Assembly: GCF_019393635.1 (NCBI RefSeq) | Contig: NC_057867.1 | Location: 55,998,492 to 56,062,491, forward strand | Direction: 5' to 3' | DNA from: Dromiciops gliroides | Lineage: Eukaryota; Chordata; Mammalia; Microbiotheria; Microbiotheriidae | Length of the DNA: 64,000 nucleotides | Part shown: piece by piece, positions 45,451 through 58,010 of the stretch | How positions within the stretch are numbered: position 1 is the stretch's first letter | Layout: each line of letters starts with the position of its first letter | Notes under the pieces: generated by a model | What the model was told of the DNA's origin: nothing | The model's database searches: none | What the model saw: only the letters and a program-made list of their open reading frames with translations | Program-made: the position numbers and the translations under genes

Positions 45451-46479
45451 AATGAAAAGGATGTACAATATTTAAAAGTTTAATTAACCTTTCAAATGTT
45501 ATTTTTTGTAACTTTGTAGCATGTATACTACCCAAATTATTAAAATTTAAGATTGCACTAGTATTTTGGGGGATTAAAAAGAAAGTTGGTGGAAGAAAAC
45601 CACCAGTTTATATTATCCAAGTTAGATACCATAACATATAATGTAACTAAGGTATATGAAGACTAGGAGGGGAAATACCCCAAAATGACAGGAAACAAAA
45701 CCGTAGAAAGTAACCAGCAAAAAAAAAAAAAAGTAAGACTATGCACATCCCTACAGAAATCACATTGCATGTTATCAAGAAAGGTGAACCAAAGCTCCTA
45801 AGATGAGAACAAATTTGTCCTCCTAGTTATCTGCATGAAACTTTGTGGAATATGGTTCTAGAAATATATTTGAAAAGAATAGTGTAGTTAAAGGAGATTA
45901 GGGTGAGTATCTGGTGTGACATTTTATTTCAGGTAGAACTACTCACTTGAGGAAATCCAAAAAATGGTTGGCGGATAGGCATGAAACTTGAGCGAGAGAC
46001 CGTTTGGGTCAGGGTCACTGAACAGGAAGTGATATTATCGGTGCATGTATACTTTTAGCCACAGTGCTAGCAGCAGGAAAGAGATGGGAACTGAGAGCTC
46101 AGAAATATGCAGGACAGCAATATCATAGTCTCTCTTTTCTAGATGAACAAAATACTGACCAGATAAATCTGCAGTGCCAACCATGTCTCAGCGATCTAGC
46201 GTTTTTGTGGTTGGGTGTCAGAGATCACAGGGATCCTCTGAATTCTGGGTTTTTGTTTGTTGATGAGGAGTTGACTCTCCAACTGTTTTCCATGTACAAG
46301 GTAATCCTGAAAATATTTCCACACACTATGAAGAAATTAAAATTATTCTGTATCATTAAATAATTGATTCTATTCTGTCATTAACCCTCTTCTTTATCAC
46401 TGCCTCATTTCGCCAACCCATTTTCACGTTCTTGAGTTAAGCTCAGGAATGAAGCTTTCCCTCTGAGCTAGTTTAAAGA
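45451..46479. other. No recognised feature
   Basis: Unassigned. A 99-codon frame at 46064-46363 shows no known domain. Confidence 0.4.
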
Positions 46480-46980
46480 TGTGATTGAAAGGAAAAGTTG
46501 TTATCATTCATGCTGTCCCAGTTGCTGGGACGTCTGCTTATTGTCTGTAAACTCCAACCAGTTTAACCTGGTGCTATCTCCCAGAAAACATGTCATCTGT
46601 CCTCACCTGTCCTTTACAATTACAGGAGTTGTAATTTCTCCCAAGGGAACAGCAAACCTGGTGGTACTGATCTCTTAGCCAAGATAACATTTCTGTATTG
46701 TCAGAGAGAAGTGTAATAGCCACACCTGAATGCTAACCCACTTCTCTTGGTATAGCCCATTGTAATGTTCCTCCACTACCCAGACCCCCTCATTTCCTGT
46801 AAGTCAATAAAGAGGGTATCCCATTTCTCACTGGGGTCACTGGCCTTATTGAGGTGGCCAGTCTGACCCACTTTGACAACAATTGTATGCATCACTGTTA
46901 ATAAACTCATTTTGCTCACTATATGTAGCTTAGATTACCTTTCTTTAATTTACTCAGAACAATAAGTCTTAAGTTCAACA
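46480..46980 (+). mobile_element. Possible solo LTR
   Basis: The stretch begins TGTGATTG and ends TTCAACA. It has higher GC than its surroundings and two AATAAA signals near the right end (about 46807 and 46901), the first followed by GGTATCCCATTTCTCACTGG, a layout like a retroviral R-U5 boundary. I found no target duplication and no internal viral sequence. It could be another element type. Confidence 0.35.
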
Positions 46981-48840
46981 TATATGGGCCAAATCAAACA
47001 CTTTAAAAATTATTAAATCCAGTTTCTATGCCTTGAGTAGTGCTCTGTTAATTGGAATGTTCTATTCTACTGTGTGGTCTTTGAGCTTCTTTTCCCCATT
47101 CTTTTTTTGACAGTTCATCATGTATTTTATCATACTATATAGCTCATTCAAAAGAATAACCTTCTTTCTGATAATGCCAATATTCTTTGCGCTGTTTACT
47201 CTGCTGCTTAGGTGGGTGGAACAAGGGATGGAAGGTAGGAGGAAGGACCAAGGGATATATTGGCTGAATTCGGAGTTTTGTGTTGCACCTTAAAAAGTTA
47301 TATTATAAATCCTATGAACAAAAATCCAAGATGTAGCAGAAACTGTGCCCCCTCTTTGCCACCCACTATTGTATTCAAACAGGGCCTGGAGGATGAATGA
47401 CCTCTTAGGTCCAAGATAGAAATGCTACTTCATTAGCTGGCTGTTCAGATAAGGAAGGGTTATGATTCTGAAGGTCCATGTTTAGAAATCTTAACTTGAA
47501 TTTTAGCAGAGCATAGGATATATTCTGAGATAGTAAGGGTTTAAATTCATTAACAAGCTTCTTTTCACGTCTTAACTTAAAAAGATGAGACTAGATCAAA
47601 TTATGTGAATTATTTTTAGTTTTATACATATGTGTGTGTGTATGTGTATAAAAGTGTAAACTCAGGTTCTCCCTGGTCTTTCAAATGGCTAAAGTGATGG
47701 CTTATTTTTGTAGTTTTGAGAGACTTTATCCACAGAACTCCTTTCTATATGAGTAACTGTCCATCTTTGTCAGCTTATGGCTGACATACAGTGACCTAGT
47801 TTCAAGTAGCCATTTGTAGACAGCGGTCCCAAATTAAGTACACTGTTTTGTCATTGCACGCCTCCATATGCTTTTCCTCCAAACAATTCTTTGACTGGAG
47901 GTCTCTAATGTAGCTCTTCCATTCTGACAAATCAAACCGATCAACTTGCCTGAGTTACAGGTGGAATGGGTTTTACAAACAGTTATTTTCATGTTTCTCT
48001 ATAAAATGTTTATTGTGAAAAGATTCGACAATACAGGAAACCAAAGAAACATTATGGCACTGCATTTACCCCCCCAAAAAAAAATTAAGGTATAGTATAA
48101 CTATCGAATTTACACCAAACTACCTGGACCCCTTTAGTGGGGGTGTTTTTGTTTTTGTTTTGCACTGCAGTCGTTTTTCCCACCTCATGCCATTACAGTT
48201 CTGTCTTACAAGTCATGCCAAATCCCTTGACATTGTATGGGCCTCAGGGGATGGCAGTGTGTGTCACTACCCAAGTGTTTGCAACTTCTCAAACACATCT
48301 CTCTACACTGAGTCATCTGCCTACCTAAAGTCCTCAAAATATATCCAGATTTCTTTCCCTACTCTTGGCAAATTAAAGCTACAAAAAACTATCTGTCAAT
48401 CATTTGCAACTAGATACAGCAAGAGATTGCTGGTTTATAATGCACCCATTCTGCATATAGAGGCTATTTATATTGGTACCATGTTCAGATGTAAGTCATT
48501 GTTATGTTGGAAAATGGCCATGGGCATTTTGAAGAAGTGAAATAATACTTTGACTCAGATTCTGATCTTGTCAGCTTTAATTTATTGTATGTGAGAGCTA
48601 AGAGACCATGTTCTCAATATGAATGTGTGGTCTCAGAACCAAAGATTTTATCCCATGGTATACTTTTTCTAAGTGGCTTTTCCACCTGATAGAAGCAGTT
48701 ATTTACTGCTATTTTACATTAATAGAAATGTCCCCCTTCAAGCTATTTTATCATTCTGTTTCAGGCAAAGGATTGTAGAATTGCAAGGAAAACCAAGAGA
48801 GGTCACCTGTTTCCTTCCATTGACAAATGTTCATATTGGT
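46981..48840. other. No recognised feature
   Basis: Unassigned. A short TGTG/TATG-rich tract lies at about 47629-47650. A 126-codon frame at 48160-48540 (+) has no recognisable domain. Confidence 0.4.
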
Positions 48841-49335
48841 CATTTGTGAAACATTTAGTTTCTTTTTTGTTTGTTTTTCTTAACTATATTGTTATGCTTA
48901 ATATGCATATTTTCCTGTTTGTGCTTGCTTTGCTTTCCATTGCATTCTTGCCATGTTTGTTTATATTCACCATATTCATTATTTCTTACAGTGAAATACT
49001 GTTCCATCTCATTAACTTATCACATTTTGTTTAACCATTCACCAGTCACAACTGGACACTTACTTTGTTTTGAGTTCTTTGCTACCATAAAATAAAATGT
49101 TTCTATGAGTATTTTGTTAAATATGTGGCCTTTCTTTTGCCTTTGATCTTTTCATATCATAAGTATACCAATGGTATTTGGGTCAAAAGATGTGAATGTT
49201 TTAGTCACTTGCTTAGCATTATTCTAAATTGCTTTTTGAAATGGTTAATAACTCTGCTAATAATGCTTTCCTCAGTTTTCCCCAACATTAATTATTTCAG
49301 TCTTTTTTCATCTTTGACCATTTCTATATGTAAGG

Positions 49336-49984
49336 GTGTAACAACCTGTTTAGTGCTGATCTAGGAAGGTTGAGGAAGGCTCTAGGCCCCCAAGTGCTGG
49401 GGTTAGTCCTAGAGGAATCTGGCCTCTAAAGCTTGGGGTTAGACCCTTTACTGCCAAATCTGGCTCTTTATATCCCTACCCTGAAAGCTGAATGAAATAA
49501 TTTATAGAAAACCAAGGTTTAACTCATATAAAGGATATGCCAAAAGGAGTTTATAAAGAAGGTACGCAGTGTAAACAAGGCCATAAGATCCAGTCTAAGA
49601 CTCTTCTAGCTATCACGTGTTCTCTATGCCATGTTCAATAAGTCACCATTGTTCACACAGCTTTGGAGTGACAATCTGTCCTCCCCTTGGGAAGTTCCAA
49701 AGTGGGTTCTAAACCACAAATTCAGGGAAAAGGAAGGAAAAAACAAAAGCAGAAGTCTGATACCCCTTTAAAATCTGCTCAGTGGGCTGTGCTTCCTAGC
49801 TCACTGGCCAGTCCTCTTTCATTTAGCCCCCTGCCTCTCTCCCATCACTAGGACCAAGGGATTGCTATATTACCCTAAAGCCTTTAAGTGCTGGCCACAT
49901 ATGTTCTCAAAAGTGGCCAGGTGGAACATAATCCATTCATGCTCATGAGATATATTCTGCCTAAATTATAAGGTGAAATACACT
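49336..49984. mobile_element. Unidentified 0.65 kb insertion in L1
   Basis: It separates two colinear halves of antisense L1 (left ends TTGACCATTTCTATATGTAAGG, right starts near GAACTGGGGAATGATA; the two are adjacent phrases in L1). TAAGG occurs at both edges (49331-49335 and 49969-49973). The left edge begins TGTAACAACC, which would suit an LTR, but no CA end with matching duplication is evident. GC content is higher than in the surrounding L1. Confidence 0.5.
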
Positions 49985-50630
49985 GACTACTTTTGAACTG
50001 GGGAATGATATCTATTTCTGTTAATTCCCTATATATTTTCATATCAGACTCCTGTCAGAGATGTCTGACTGTCAAGATTTCCTCCTGCTTATTTTGAGCT
50101 AATTTGTTGATTTTCTGGTTTCAGTAACTGAATATATAATCATTTCTTTCTGTTTGTAGTTTCTAGAGATAATTGTTTTCATTTAAAGACTGCTTTAGGT
50201 ACATCTCAGAAATTTATATATGCTATTTCATTGTTAACATTTTACTTTTCATAATTCTTAACTGTTGCTATAATTTGCTCTTTGATCTACTCATTATACA
50301 TATTGCCATTATTAAGCCTTTTCCCTTTGATCTCTTTGGGATACAGAGCTAGTAAGTGGTATTGCTTGGTCAAAGGGTGTGTGCAGTTTTATGACCCTTT
50401 GCCCATAGTTCCAAATTGTTCTACAGAATGATTGCACTAGTTCATAACTCTACCAGTAGTGCTTTAGTGTCCCAATTTTTCCACATCTCTGCTAGCATTT
50501 GTCTTTTTTCCTTTTCTGACCTATTAACTAATCTGTTAAGTGTGAGATGGTACCTCAGAGTTGTTCTAAGTTGTATTTCTCTAATCAATAATGGTTTAGG
50601 TGTTCAAAACTTTTTTTAAAGACTTGGTCT

Positions 50631-50782
50631 GGGGGACAGCTAGGTGGTGCAGTGGATAGAGCACTGGTCCTGGAGTCAGGAGGACCTAAGTTCAAAACCG
50701 GCTTCAGACACTTGACACTTACTAGCTGTGTGACCCTGGGCAAGTCACTTAACTCTCTTCTCCCCCCCCCCCAAAAAAAAAG
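50631..50782 (+). repeat. WSINE1-type SINE (copy 18)
   Basis: 10-bp target duplication GACTTGGTCT at 50621-50630 and 50783-50792. The 3' end has a C12-like run before the A tail and lacks the usual CAATTGCC block. Confidence 0.95.
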
Positions 50783-51485
50783 GACTTGGTCTTCCTGTCT
50801 CAGCTAGCCTGGAAGTACAGGCTCTACTCACAAGGCCAGTCCTACTACTGATCGATCATAAAAGAAGTTTGACCTGCCATATAGTAGGAACTTAAGAAAT
50901 ACTGATTGAATGATTGAAAACAAAATAATGATATACAGCATTTTTTTATGTGACTACTGATAACTTTGATTTCTTCTTCTAAAAACTGCCTGTTCATATC
51001 CACTGACCATTTATCAGTTGGGAAATGGCTCTTCTTTTTATAAATTTCTCTTAGTTTCCTATATATTTGAGAAACTTGCTGTAATATTTTCCCCCAGTAT
51101 TTTTATTTTCTTCTGGCTGCATTGGTTTTATTCCTGTAAAACCTTTTTAATTTCATTATAATAAAAATTATCCATTTTACATCCTGTGGTTCTCTATCTT
51201 GTTTGGTCATAAAATTCTTCCCTTATCTGTATGTCGGACTGGTAACTTTTTCCATGCTCCCCTGAATTGCTTATAATATTAGCCTTTATATATAAATTGT
51301 GTATCCATTTTGAGTTTATCTTGGTTATGATGTGAGATTCTGGTATGTGCATAGTCTGCTTTTTAGTTTTCCCTGCAGTTTTTGTAAAATGTTGCATTCT
51401 TTCCCCAAAGCTTGGGACTTTGGGTTTATCAAATACTAAATTATGCCAGTCATTTACTACTGTATATTGTATAACTAACCCCAAA

Positions 51486-52285
51486 CTTTTTTGAGGGCAT
51501 GTTTTATACTAACTCTTCTTACTACAAACTACCTTAGTAAATACCCTTTTATAATAGCTAGTTGAAGTTTGGATGATTGATGATTGGATGTAGGAAGTGT
51601 GCAAATGGAGATAGACAGTATCGTAGAAACCCAGGATCTCAGGATTTCTTCTGGAACTCTTAAGAGTAACAATCAGACACTTTATGACAATCAGGCCTTA
51701 CAGTTGCAAGTAGGACTTGGAGTTCTGGCCTTAGAGCATGGCCTGTACTTGTTATTTTGAAGAATTTTTCACATTATTGTGAACAATATGCATTTCTTCT
51801 TTTGACAGCTGTTTGTTTATATCCTTCCATCATTTATCTATTAGGTTCCCTACTTTTTATCCTTGAAGTCTCTTCCATTTTCTCTTATAAATGAATGAAC
51901 TTAGAAAAGATATAGACACAAGATAAAATAATATTATGAGATATTTTGAAAATTCCCACCAGATATCCAAACATCATACCCAAAATATTGATATTTATGA
52001 ACCACAGGCGTTATCGCATTAATTTCTTATGAGAATCATTCAAGCCAGGGCAAAAGAAAAAGATATTCAATGATTTATTTAACATGCAATGTTGATTCAT
52101 GCCCAGACCTGGTTTATGCCATTTATCTTACCACACGCTAATCATTTACAATTAACAAAGTGCTTAGCAAGTAACTACACCAAAACCTACTACATTTCAA
52201 GTATAATTTAATCAAAAAATATTTTTTGTTTACTGGCAAAAGAGAGAGATGCTGCAAAATAGGAGACTTATTTGTTCAAACCAAG
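51486..52285. other. Mostly unassigned; weak antisense L1 piece
   Basis: About 51740-51860 (TTTCTTCTTTTGACAGCTGT, CATCATTTATCTATTAGGTT) may be a further antisense L1 fragment. The rest is unassigned. Confidence 0.35.
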
Positions 52286-52287
52286 AT

Positions 52288-52522
52288 TTTGTTGTTTCAG
52301 GTGTGTCTGACTCTGTGACCCTGTTTGGGGTTTTCTTGGCAAAGACAACTAGAGTGGTTTGTTATTTCCTTCTCTAGCTAATTTCATTGAGGAGTTGAGG
52401 CAAACAGGGTTAAGTGACTTGCCCAGGGCCACACAGCAAGTAAGTGTTTGAGTCCAAATTTGAACTCAGGTCCTCCTGACTACAGGGCCAGCCCTGTACC
52501 CGCTGTACCAGCTAGCTGCCCT
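52288..52522 (-). repeat. MAR1-type SINE
   Basis: Antisense: GTTTCAGGTGTGTCTGACTC, GGTTTTCTTGGCAAAGACAA, GACTTGCCCAGGGCCACACA and the head CAGCTAGCTGCCC. Confidence 0.88.
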
Positions 52523-52634
52523 AAACCAAGATAAAGCTTAGCAATAAATGTGTTACTCTTCAAACTGTTTTCTAGTTAGCCTGAGAAAAATGAGAATTGC
52601 TGCCATGATTGCACATGTAGGGGATTATTTGTGC

Positions 52635-53053
52635 TGTGAGAATCAGGGTGCCATCCCCTGCTGAGAAAGACATTGTGAGAACCAGGGCAACGCCCCCCTG
52701 AGAAGAAAGCATGTGACTACCGTCCAGAAGTTACATCTATTCATAGAACTTCCTGTTAGTCATGTCAATCACTGCTACCAGCCAATTAGCTTGGAGCTGT
52801 GTGTGGGGACCGGACTGGGGTGGTCTGCATGGAGCTTCTGCTAGAGGACTATGGGGGATCTTTCCGTTGGAGGTCGCAGTAGGAGCAGCAAGTGCAGGGA
52901 GCTAAGCTCTTTCTTTCTCCATGTGTTCTCTTTACTAACCCCTAATATACTTTGATAGATACTTAATGCTCAAAGACTAGTGCTGTACGCTTCTAATTTA
53001 AGGCGACCACACGTTATATTTTTAATCATAGCAATTAGATTTTACACATCACA
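52635..53053 (+). mobile_element. Solo-LTR-like element
   Basis: 419 bp bounded by TGTGA and TCACA, the short terminal inverted repeat expected of an LTR, with flanking GTGC and GTGG as a possible 4-bp duplication. It is GC-richer than its surroundings and ends in an AT-rich part with ATTAGATTTTACACATCACA. A very similar end (TTTAGATTTTAAACACCACA) closes the element at 60630-61171, so the two are probably related endogenous retroviral LTRs. No internal viral gene is adjacent. Confidence 0.5.
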
Positions 53054-53769
53054 GTGGGACCTTATTTTTTTAGGGCTACAAGAATACTGCTTCCCTTTAT
53101 TCATTTTATAGATAAACTGATGACAAAGAAAGTAGGGAATCTGTCCTGTTGCATAGGTAGTACTGCCAGATTTTGAACTCAGGTCCTTCTATGGCTTTAG
53201 AAGTCCTATGCCTTTGCTGCCAGCACAACATTAGCTATGAGGTATGTGCTCCTAAGGCACATAGTAAGTCGTCAAACTCTTCTCAGCAATAGCAAGGTCT
53301 TAGTGGACTCTAGTGGAGTAAATTGGAAAGCCATCATCAAGCTGTTGACCTCACAAAGTGGTTATTCTATATTGATAGTGTAAAGGCTTCTTTTATCCTG
53401 GTTTAGTGGCTCTCCAGAAGCAGCTGAGATTGGCTGGTTATTTCTCAAGGTAAGATAGATAGATAGAGAGATTCTCCTGTCCTAGAGCCAGATTGTGCTA
53501 GAGTTTGGGGCTTATCCTCTCATCATAGAGCTTCAGGCAGAGCAATGAAGAATAACAGGAGCCAATAGGAAAGAGCTTTAAAATGCTAGGGTGAAGATTT
53601 CATATTTTTAGAAGCAATAGGGAAGCTCTGTGAGTCTGGCTGAGCAAGACGATTTTTTTTGGAAGGGGTGGTGAATTATCTTTTTATAATTTACAATGTG
53701 TCTATTTAAATTAATAATTCCTTGTCTTGTCAGTTTTACTAATGGCAGGGGGGCATGTAATCACTGGTT

Positions 53770-54080
53770 TTCTTCGAGTTCTCTATTGTGTTATACTATA
53801 GCGATGTATAATATTTTTAATTTGTATGTGTTATTTTCTCTGCTTTTTCATTTGTCATGTTGGTAATTTTCATTTTCATTCTTTTTAAGTCAATGAGTTT
53901 GCTAATGGTTTGTCAATTTTATTGGTTTTAAAACAGTTTAGGGATTTATCAATTCAATTTTTCTGTCATTTTGCATTTTCTATTTTTTCTTTTAAACTTT
54001 ATGATCAAAAAAAGAAAAAAAATAAACTTTATGATATTTTTTTCTTTTGCATTTGCATTCCATTGACTATTTGTGTTTTT
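53770..54080 (-). mobile_element. L1 fragment, antisense
   Basis: GTTTGCTAATGGTTTGTCAA, TTTTATTGGTTTTAAAACAG and TTCCATTGACTATTTGTGTT match the antisense ORF2 region encoding 'NKIDKPLA'. AAACTTTATGAT is duplicated around an A-rich tract at about 53993-54034. Confidence 0.55.
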
Positions 54081-54169
54081 ACTCTCCTGTCTTTAGATAT
54101 TAAAGTAAGTTATTTATTTTCTCATCCTCTCTATTGTTCTGCTTGGCCTCAGTGTAGAACTTGGGAAAG

Positions 54170-54412
54170 AGGTGAAATATGCAAAAAAAAAAATCTTGAT
54201 GCTAATCAGAATTTCTTCTTACTTCAAGGTGTCACAAAGTAGAATGAATAGATTCCTTCAAGAAATAATGGATTCCCTGTTGTTAGAGATCTTTAAGCAA
54301 AGACTGGATAGGCACTTGTCAGGGATGGTGTTCACTTAAGCACTGCACTTGGTGGCTCTCTGTACTCCCTTCCAACATTTTGGATAGCAACCCTCTAAAC
54401 TCCTTAGTTCAG
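54170..54412 (+). mobile_element. L3/CR1-type LINE 3' end, sense
   Basis: GAGATCTTTAAGCAAAGACT, GGATAGGCACTTGTCAGGGA and TGTACTCCCTTCCAACATTT are in the sense L3/CR1 terminal order. Confidence 0.75.
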
Positions 54413-54665
54413 GGACAGCTAGCTAGGTGATGCAGTAGACTGGGCTTATGTCAGGAATACCTGAGTTAAAATTATAGCCTCAGACACTTACTAACTGTAT
54501 GACTCTGGGTAAGTCACTATCTGGCAGCTTCAGTTAGATCTGTGCCACGTGGGACTAATAATAAGCAGCTGCCTGAGGATTGTCGTGAAGATCAAATGAG
54601 ATGATCTTTGTAAAGTGTTTTGCAAAGCTTGAAGTGCTATGCAAATACTAGGTGTTGTTATTATT
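54413..54665 (+). repeat. MAR/MIR-type SINE, near full length
   Basis: GACAGCTAGCTAGGTGATGC, GCCTCAGACACTTACTAACT, TGACTCTGGGTAAGTCACTA, then the CORE-like AGATCAAATGAGATGATCTT and TTGCAAAGCTTGAAGTGCTA. Confidence 0.8.
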
Positions 54666-57010
54666 CTGTTAGCAAACAAATGAAGCCATTCTAATCACTG
54701 GACCTGTCAAGTTTTTGAGGGTAAAGGGTAGAAGTCAAAAGTAAGATGAACTGGTCTGTAAACCTTAAAGCATTATTAGAAGTGTTAGCTATTTTTTTTA
54801 TGATTACTTCAAAATATGATCTGTTAGGGAACAAACAAGGTTTAGATTATGATCGATTCATAGCTATGTACTAAAAAAAAAATTTTGGTGTACTTTGGGA
54901 TATATCAACTAGTTGATTCGTCCCCAATTCCAGAAATCAGTACGTGTGGCAAGGCTAAAATTATGGGGATGAATGATATTTCTGAGCCAGTATATCATTT
55001 CTTATGTGCTAAGGCTTCATTTCCTGCAAAAAGAATAATTCTCCATTCTACTACTGCTTGATCTCATTGACCAAAATATGATAGATTCTTTCAATATTTT
55101 ACAAGACTGAATCACACAATTAGGTAGCAATTCAGTGGAAGTAGGGCAGTGGCTCAGAGATCAGTTTGTAGCTTGAGTCAGTATTGTATAGACTTGGCCT
55201 TGGTCAAAGTAATGGAAATTTTATAAGCTTTTGGCTTATAAGATACTTATCTTCCCTCAATTTCTTTTAATCACTTTTAGTTTTATTCTTTCTATTTTTT
55301 TCTGTGTTCTATTTTGTAGAAAATGTTATAGATAGATTTTATATGATACATATACTTGAGATTAATAAAGAAATTCTTAATAGTGAAATAATTGTTATTT
55401 TCTTTTTGTTACAGTTCTAATGAATGAATCCCTTCTAACAACTTATTCAGTTTAGGAAATTCCTATTAATTCCCTTAATATAATTTTATTTTCTTCTCGC
55501 ATGTTCCTTGTTGATGATGGAGAAATCTTTCTTCTGATTTAGTCATGACAACTCATATTGTATTAGATACACTGTCCCTTGTTTTTCTTTTACTGTTTTA
55601 AAAATCCCATTCTTTTAATCTCTGAGAGACCCTATTTTCCAATGATTTCTACTTTTATTGGTGCTATTTTTTCTAGTTTTAATGTACCTTTTCGTTTTCC
55701 TGAATGTTTTCAAATGTGATCTAGTTATCTCACTCAAAGGGGGAAAAAACCCAGAAAGTTATATTTTCTTCACAAAATTTATCTAGAATTTCTTAATGAG
55801 AAGTTATATTTTCACCCCAATGCTATTTTGTCTTTCCTTATTCCGCCCATAAAGTTAAACTCCTCCTTGTATATAATCAACAAAAATATAATCTTCTTTA
55901 TGAATAAATCAGGTAAATGCTGGTGCTGATATGTTTATGTGCAACTTGGGTGTGTATGTGTGTTGGTAATATAAATCTAGTCTCTTCAAGAGGGTTATAT
56001 GTAGATGGTCATTTAAAATGGTTATGATGACCATTTCTGATGTGGAAATTCAAAATTATTAACTTATGAGAGTAAACATTGGCTACCTTATCATTAATTA
56101 ATAACACAGCAGCAGAAGCTTCTTCAGGTAAGAAATAGGTCCCAATTCCAGCATCTGGTTTTGAGGGATATTATTATGGCATTTTTCATTGTGTGACAGA
56201 ATAGGATTATAAATCATTTTTAAAACTTGATGCTCCACTGTCACCTGAAATGATTTTTGAGATCAGTTCATCTTTTGATGGACCAAACATCTGCCTCATT
56301 AAAAATTCCATTGCTCTCAGTTGGACAATGTGTGCGACATAGTAGTCATGGGAAATCCTTCTTCATAGTTAACATACTCCAACAACATTTCATTTCATTT
56401 ATAAATTATGTTATTGCCAAATTGTGGCATGGCATTAAGCTTCCACATACTAAGAGGAGATATTATTGTTCATTTTCATCAATGCATATTCTTTTTATTA
56501 ACTATTATTACAATGGAAACACAATCAATTTCTACATATAATATATTGAAGCCGTAATATGTTCCAAATTACTTTTCATTTTAATTTGAGAAAAGAACTA
56601 TGGATTTTATATCTTTATAATGCCCAGATTGAGTATAAAACCCCAATGTAGCTTATTAAAGACTTAAAGACTCATTTGCCTATTTTATACTTAGACCTCT
56701 TTTATTCCATTGATATTGTGTACTGTATTTTTTACCCCTAGTGAGAGATAAAACAGTATCATAAGAGTAAAAGTTAAGTCTTTTTCTTTCTTATACTTTC
56801 CCTCAGTACCAATTGTATCACTTTACATTTAGTAGTGTTTGTCGAATGAATGGATAGATATTATGGACAAAACAATCAAACAGAAAAGTATACTTTATAT
56901 TTATTTACAGAAAGAAAAGAGCAATTTTATTTTTCTACTCCAGCAAGATATTTCACAATTTTTTTCTATTTAAAGGAGCAATTAAATTTTAGGCCATGGT
57001 TAGAACTCCA

Positions 57011-57012
<2 letters not shown>
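54666..57012. other. No recognised feature
   Basis: 2.3 kb of unassigned AT-rich sequence. No exon, RNA gene or named repeat seen. Confidence 0.4.

Positions 57013-57070
<58 letters not shown>
57013..57070 (+). repeat. (GT)n microsatellite, 29 units
   Basis: The longest uninterrupted dinucleotide tract in the window, with sharp edges in non-repetitive sequence. Confidence 0.97.
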
Positions 57071-57072
<2 letters not shown>

Positions 57073-57434
57073 CACAGAATCATACAAAATCATTGTGTTT
57101 CTATTTATACACGTGAATATGTTGAAGGAAATATTTTATGCCATTATGTATAAGATTAAATCATAAAATCATAGAATTTAAGTATTCAAAGAAACCTCAG
57201 AAATCATTCATTTAATTCATACCTATATCACAGATCTATCTAAAACATCCCTTTTTCCTGGAATTAGAGTTAGATTTTAGAAAGATACAGATATAGGTAG
57301 ATATGTTTGTGTATGTATAATATGGTTTTGCTAGCTCACTGATTGGACCTTCCTGGGCTAGGTTTTAGAAGGATTATGATATTAATTATCTTATTAATAG
57401 GTAGCAAAAAATAAACAAAACCGATTTTATATAG
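57071..57434. other. Mostly unassigned
   Basis: AATCATAGAATTTAAGTATT followed by AAACCTCAGAAATCATTCAT at about 57166-57220 resembles the start of antisense L3/CR1. The remainder is unassigned. Confidence 0.35.
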
Positions 57435-57645
57435 TTCACATTTATATAGCTTTGTTTAAAGTTCACAGTATGCTTTCTTCATATTAACCCTGTGAGGTTG
57501 ATTGTAGGTAAGTAGTATGTTTATATATTTTACATTAGCAAACAGGCTTTTGTTGGTGTCAAGTAACTTAACCAATGTTTAACCACTACAGATGGAGTTT
57601 GGCCTCAAAGCCAGCTTTTTTACTATCCTAGAACTCTTTCCACTA
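57435..57645 (-). repeat. MIR relic
   Basis: TTCATATTAACCCTGTGAGG, AAGTAACTTAACCAATGTTT and AACTCTTTCCACTATTCTAT in antisense MIR order. Confidence 0.6.
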
Positions 57646-57835
57646 TTCTATTTTGCATAACAGGATATCAACTTCATAATTTCCAGCCAAGATGGCTATT
57701 TGTTGGGTACCAGACAGCCTAGCTCCCCAAAAACCTAAAAAAAAAATGAGAAAGTAGAATAGGTGACTTCACCCCAGATTGCACAAAAAGTCAGCCAGAA
57801 ACCCATGGGCAAAAAGAAGAAAAAGAAAGAAAGGA

Positions 57836-58010
57836 AATAGATAGATAGATTGATAGATAAATGATTAGATAATTAAATGAATAAACCATCAAATAAATAA
57901 ATAGGTAGGTGGGAAGATAAATAAATAAAAAGATGGGTGAATAAATGGATGGATAGATGAATGAATGAATGAATGAATGAATGAATGAATGAATGAATGA
58001 ATGAATGAAA
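57836..58010 (+). repeat. Compound tetranucleotide array (GATA, AATA, GATG, GAAT)
   Basis: About 175 bp of GATA-type, AATA-type and GGAT-type units ending in about 13 GAAT units (57957-58009). Similar phrases flank it: ACCCATGGGCAAAAAGAAG on the left and GCCCATGGGTAATAGAAAAG on the right. Confidence 0.95.

Larger units (their letters stand above)
48841..51485 (-). mobile_element. L1, antisense, interrupted twice
   Basis: Left part 48841-49335: TTTCTTACAGTGAAATACTG, CCATTCACCAGTCACAACTG, TTCTTTGCTACCATAAAATA. Right part from about 49985: TGAACTGGGGAATGATATCT and CCCTATATATTTTCATATCA. A second, separate L1 unit from about 50270 has TTTGGGATACAGAGCTAGTA, TAACTCTACCAGTAGTGCTT and AAAATTATCCATTTTACATC. 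It ends with a minus-strand frame (51194-51484) encoding TKINSKWIHNLYIKANIIS. At least two antisense L1 copies are therefore adjacent here, because the same 3' region occurs twice. Confidence 0.8.

Noticed and set aside
46480..46980. Considered a confident endogenous retroviral LTR
   Set aside because: AATAAA signals and TGT/ACA ends are suggestive, but no target duplication or related copy is in the window; kept only as low-confidence.
48160..48540. 126-codon plus-strand open frame
   Set aside because: No recognisable motif and no supporting gene context.
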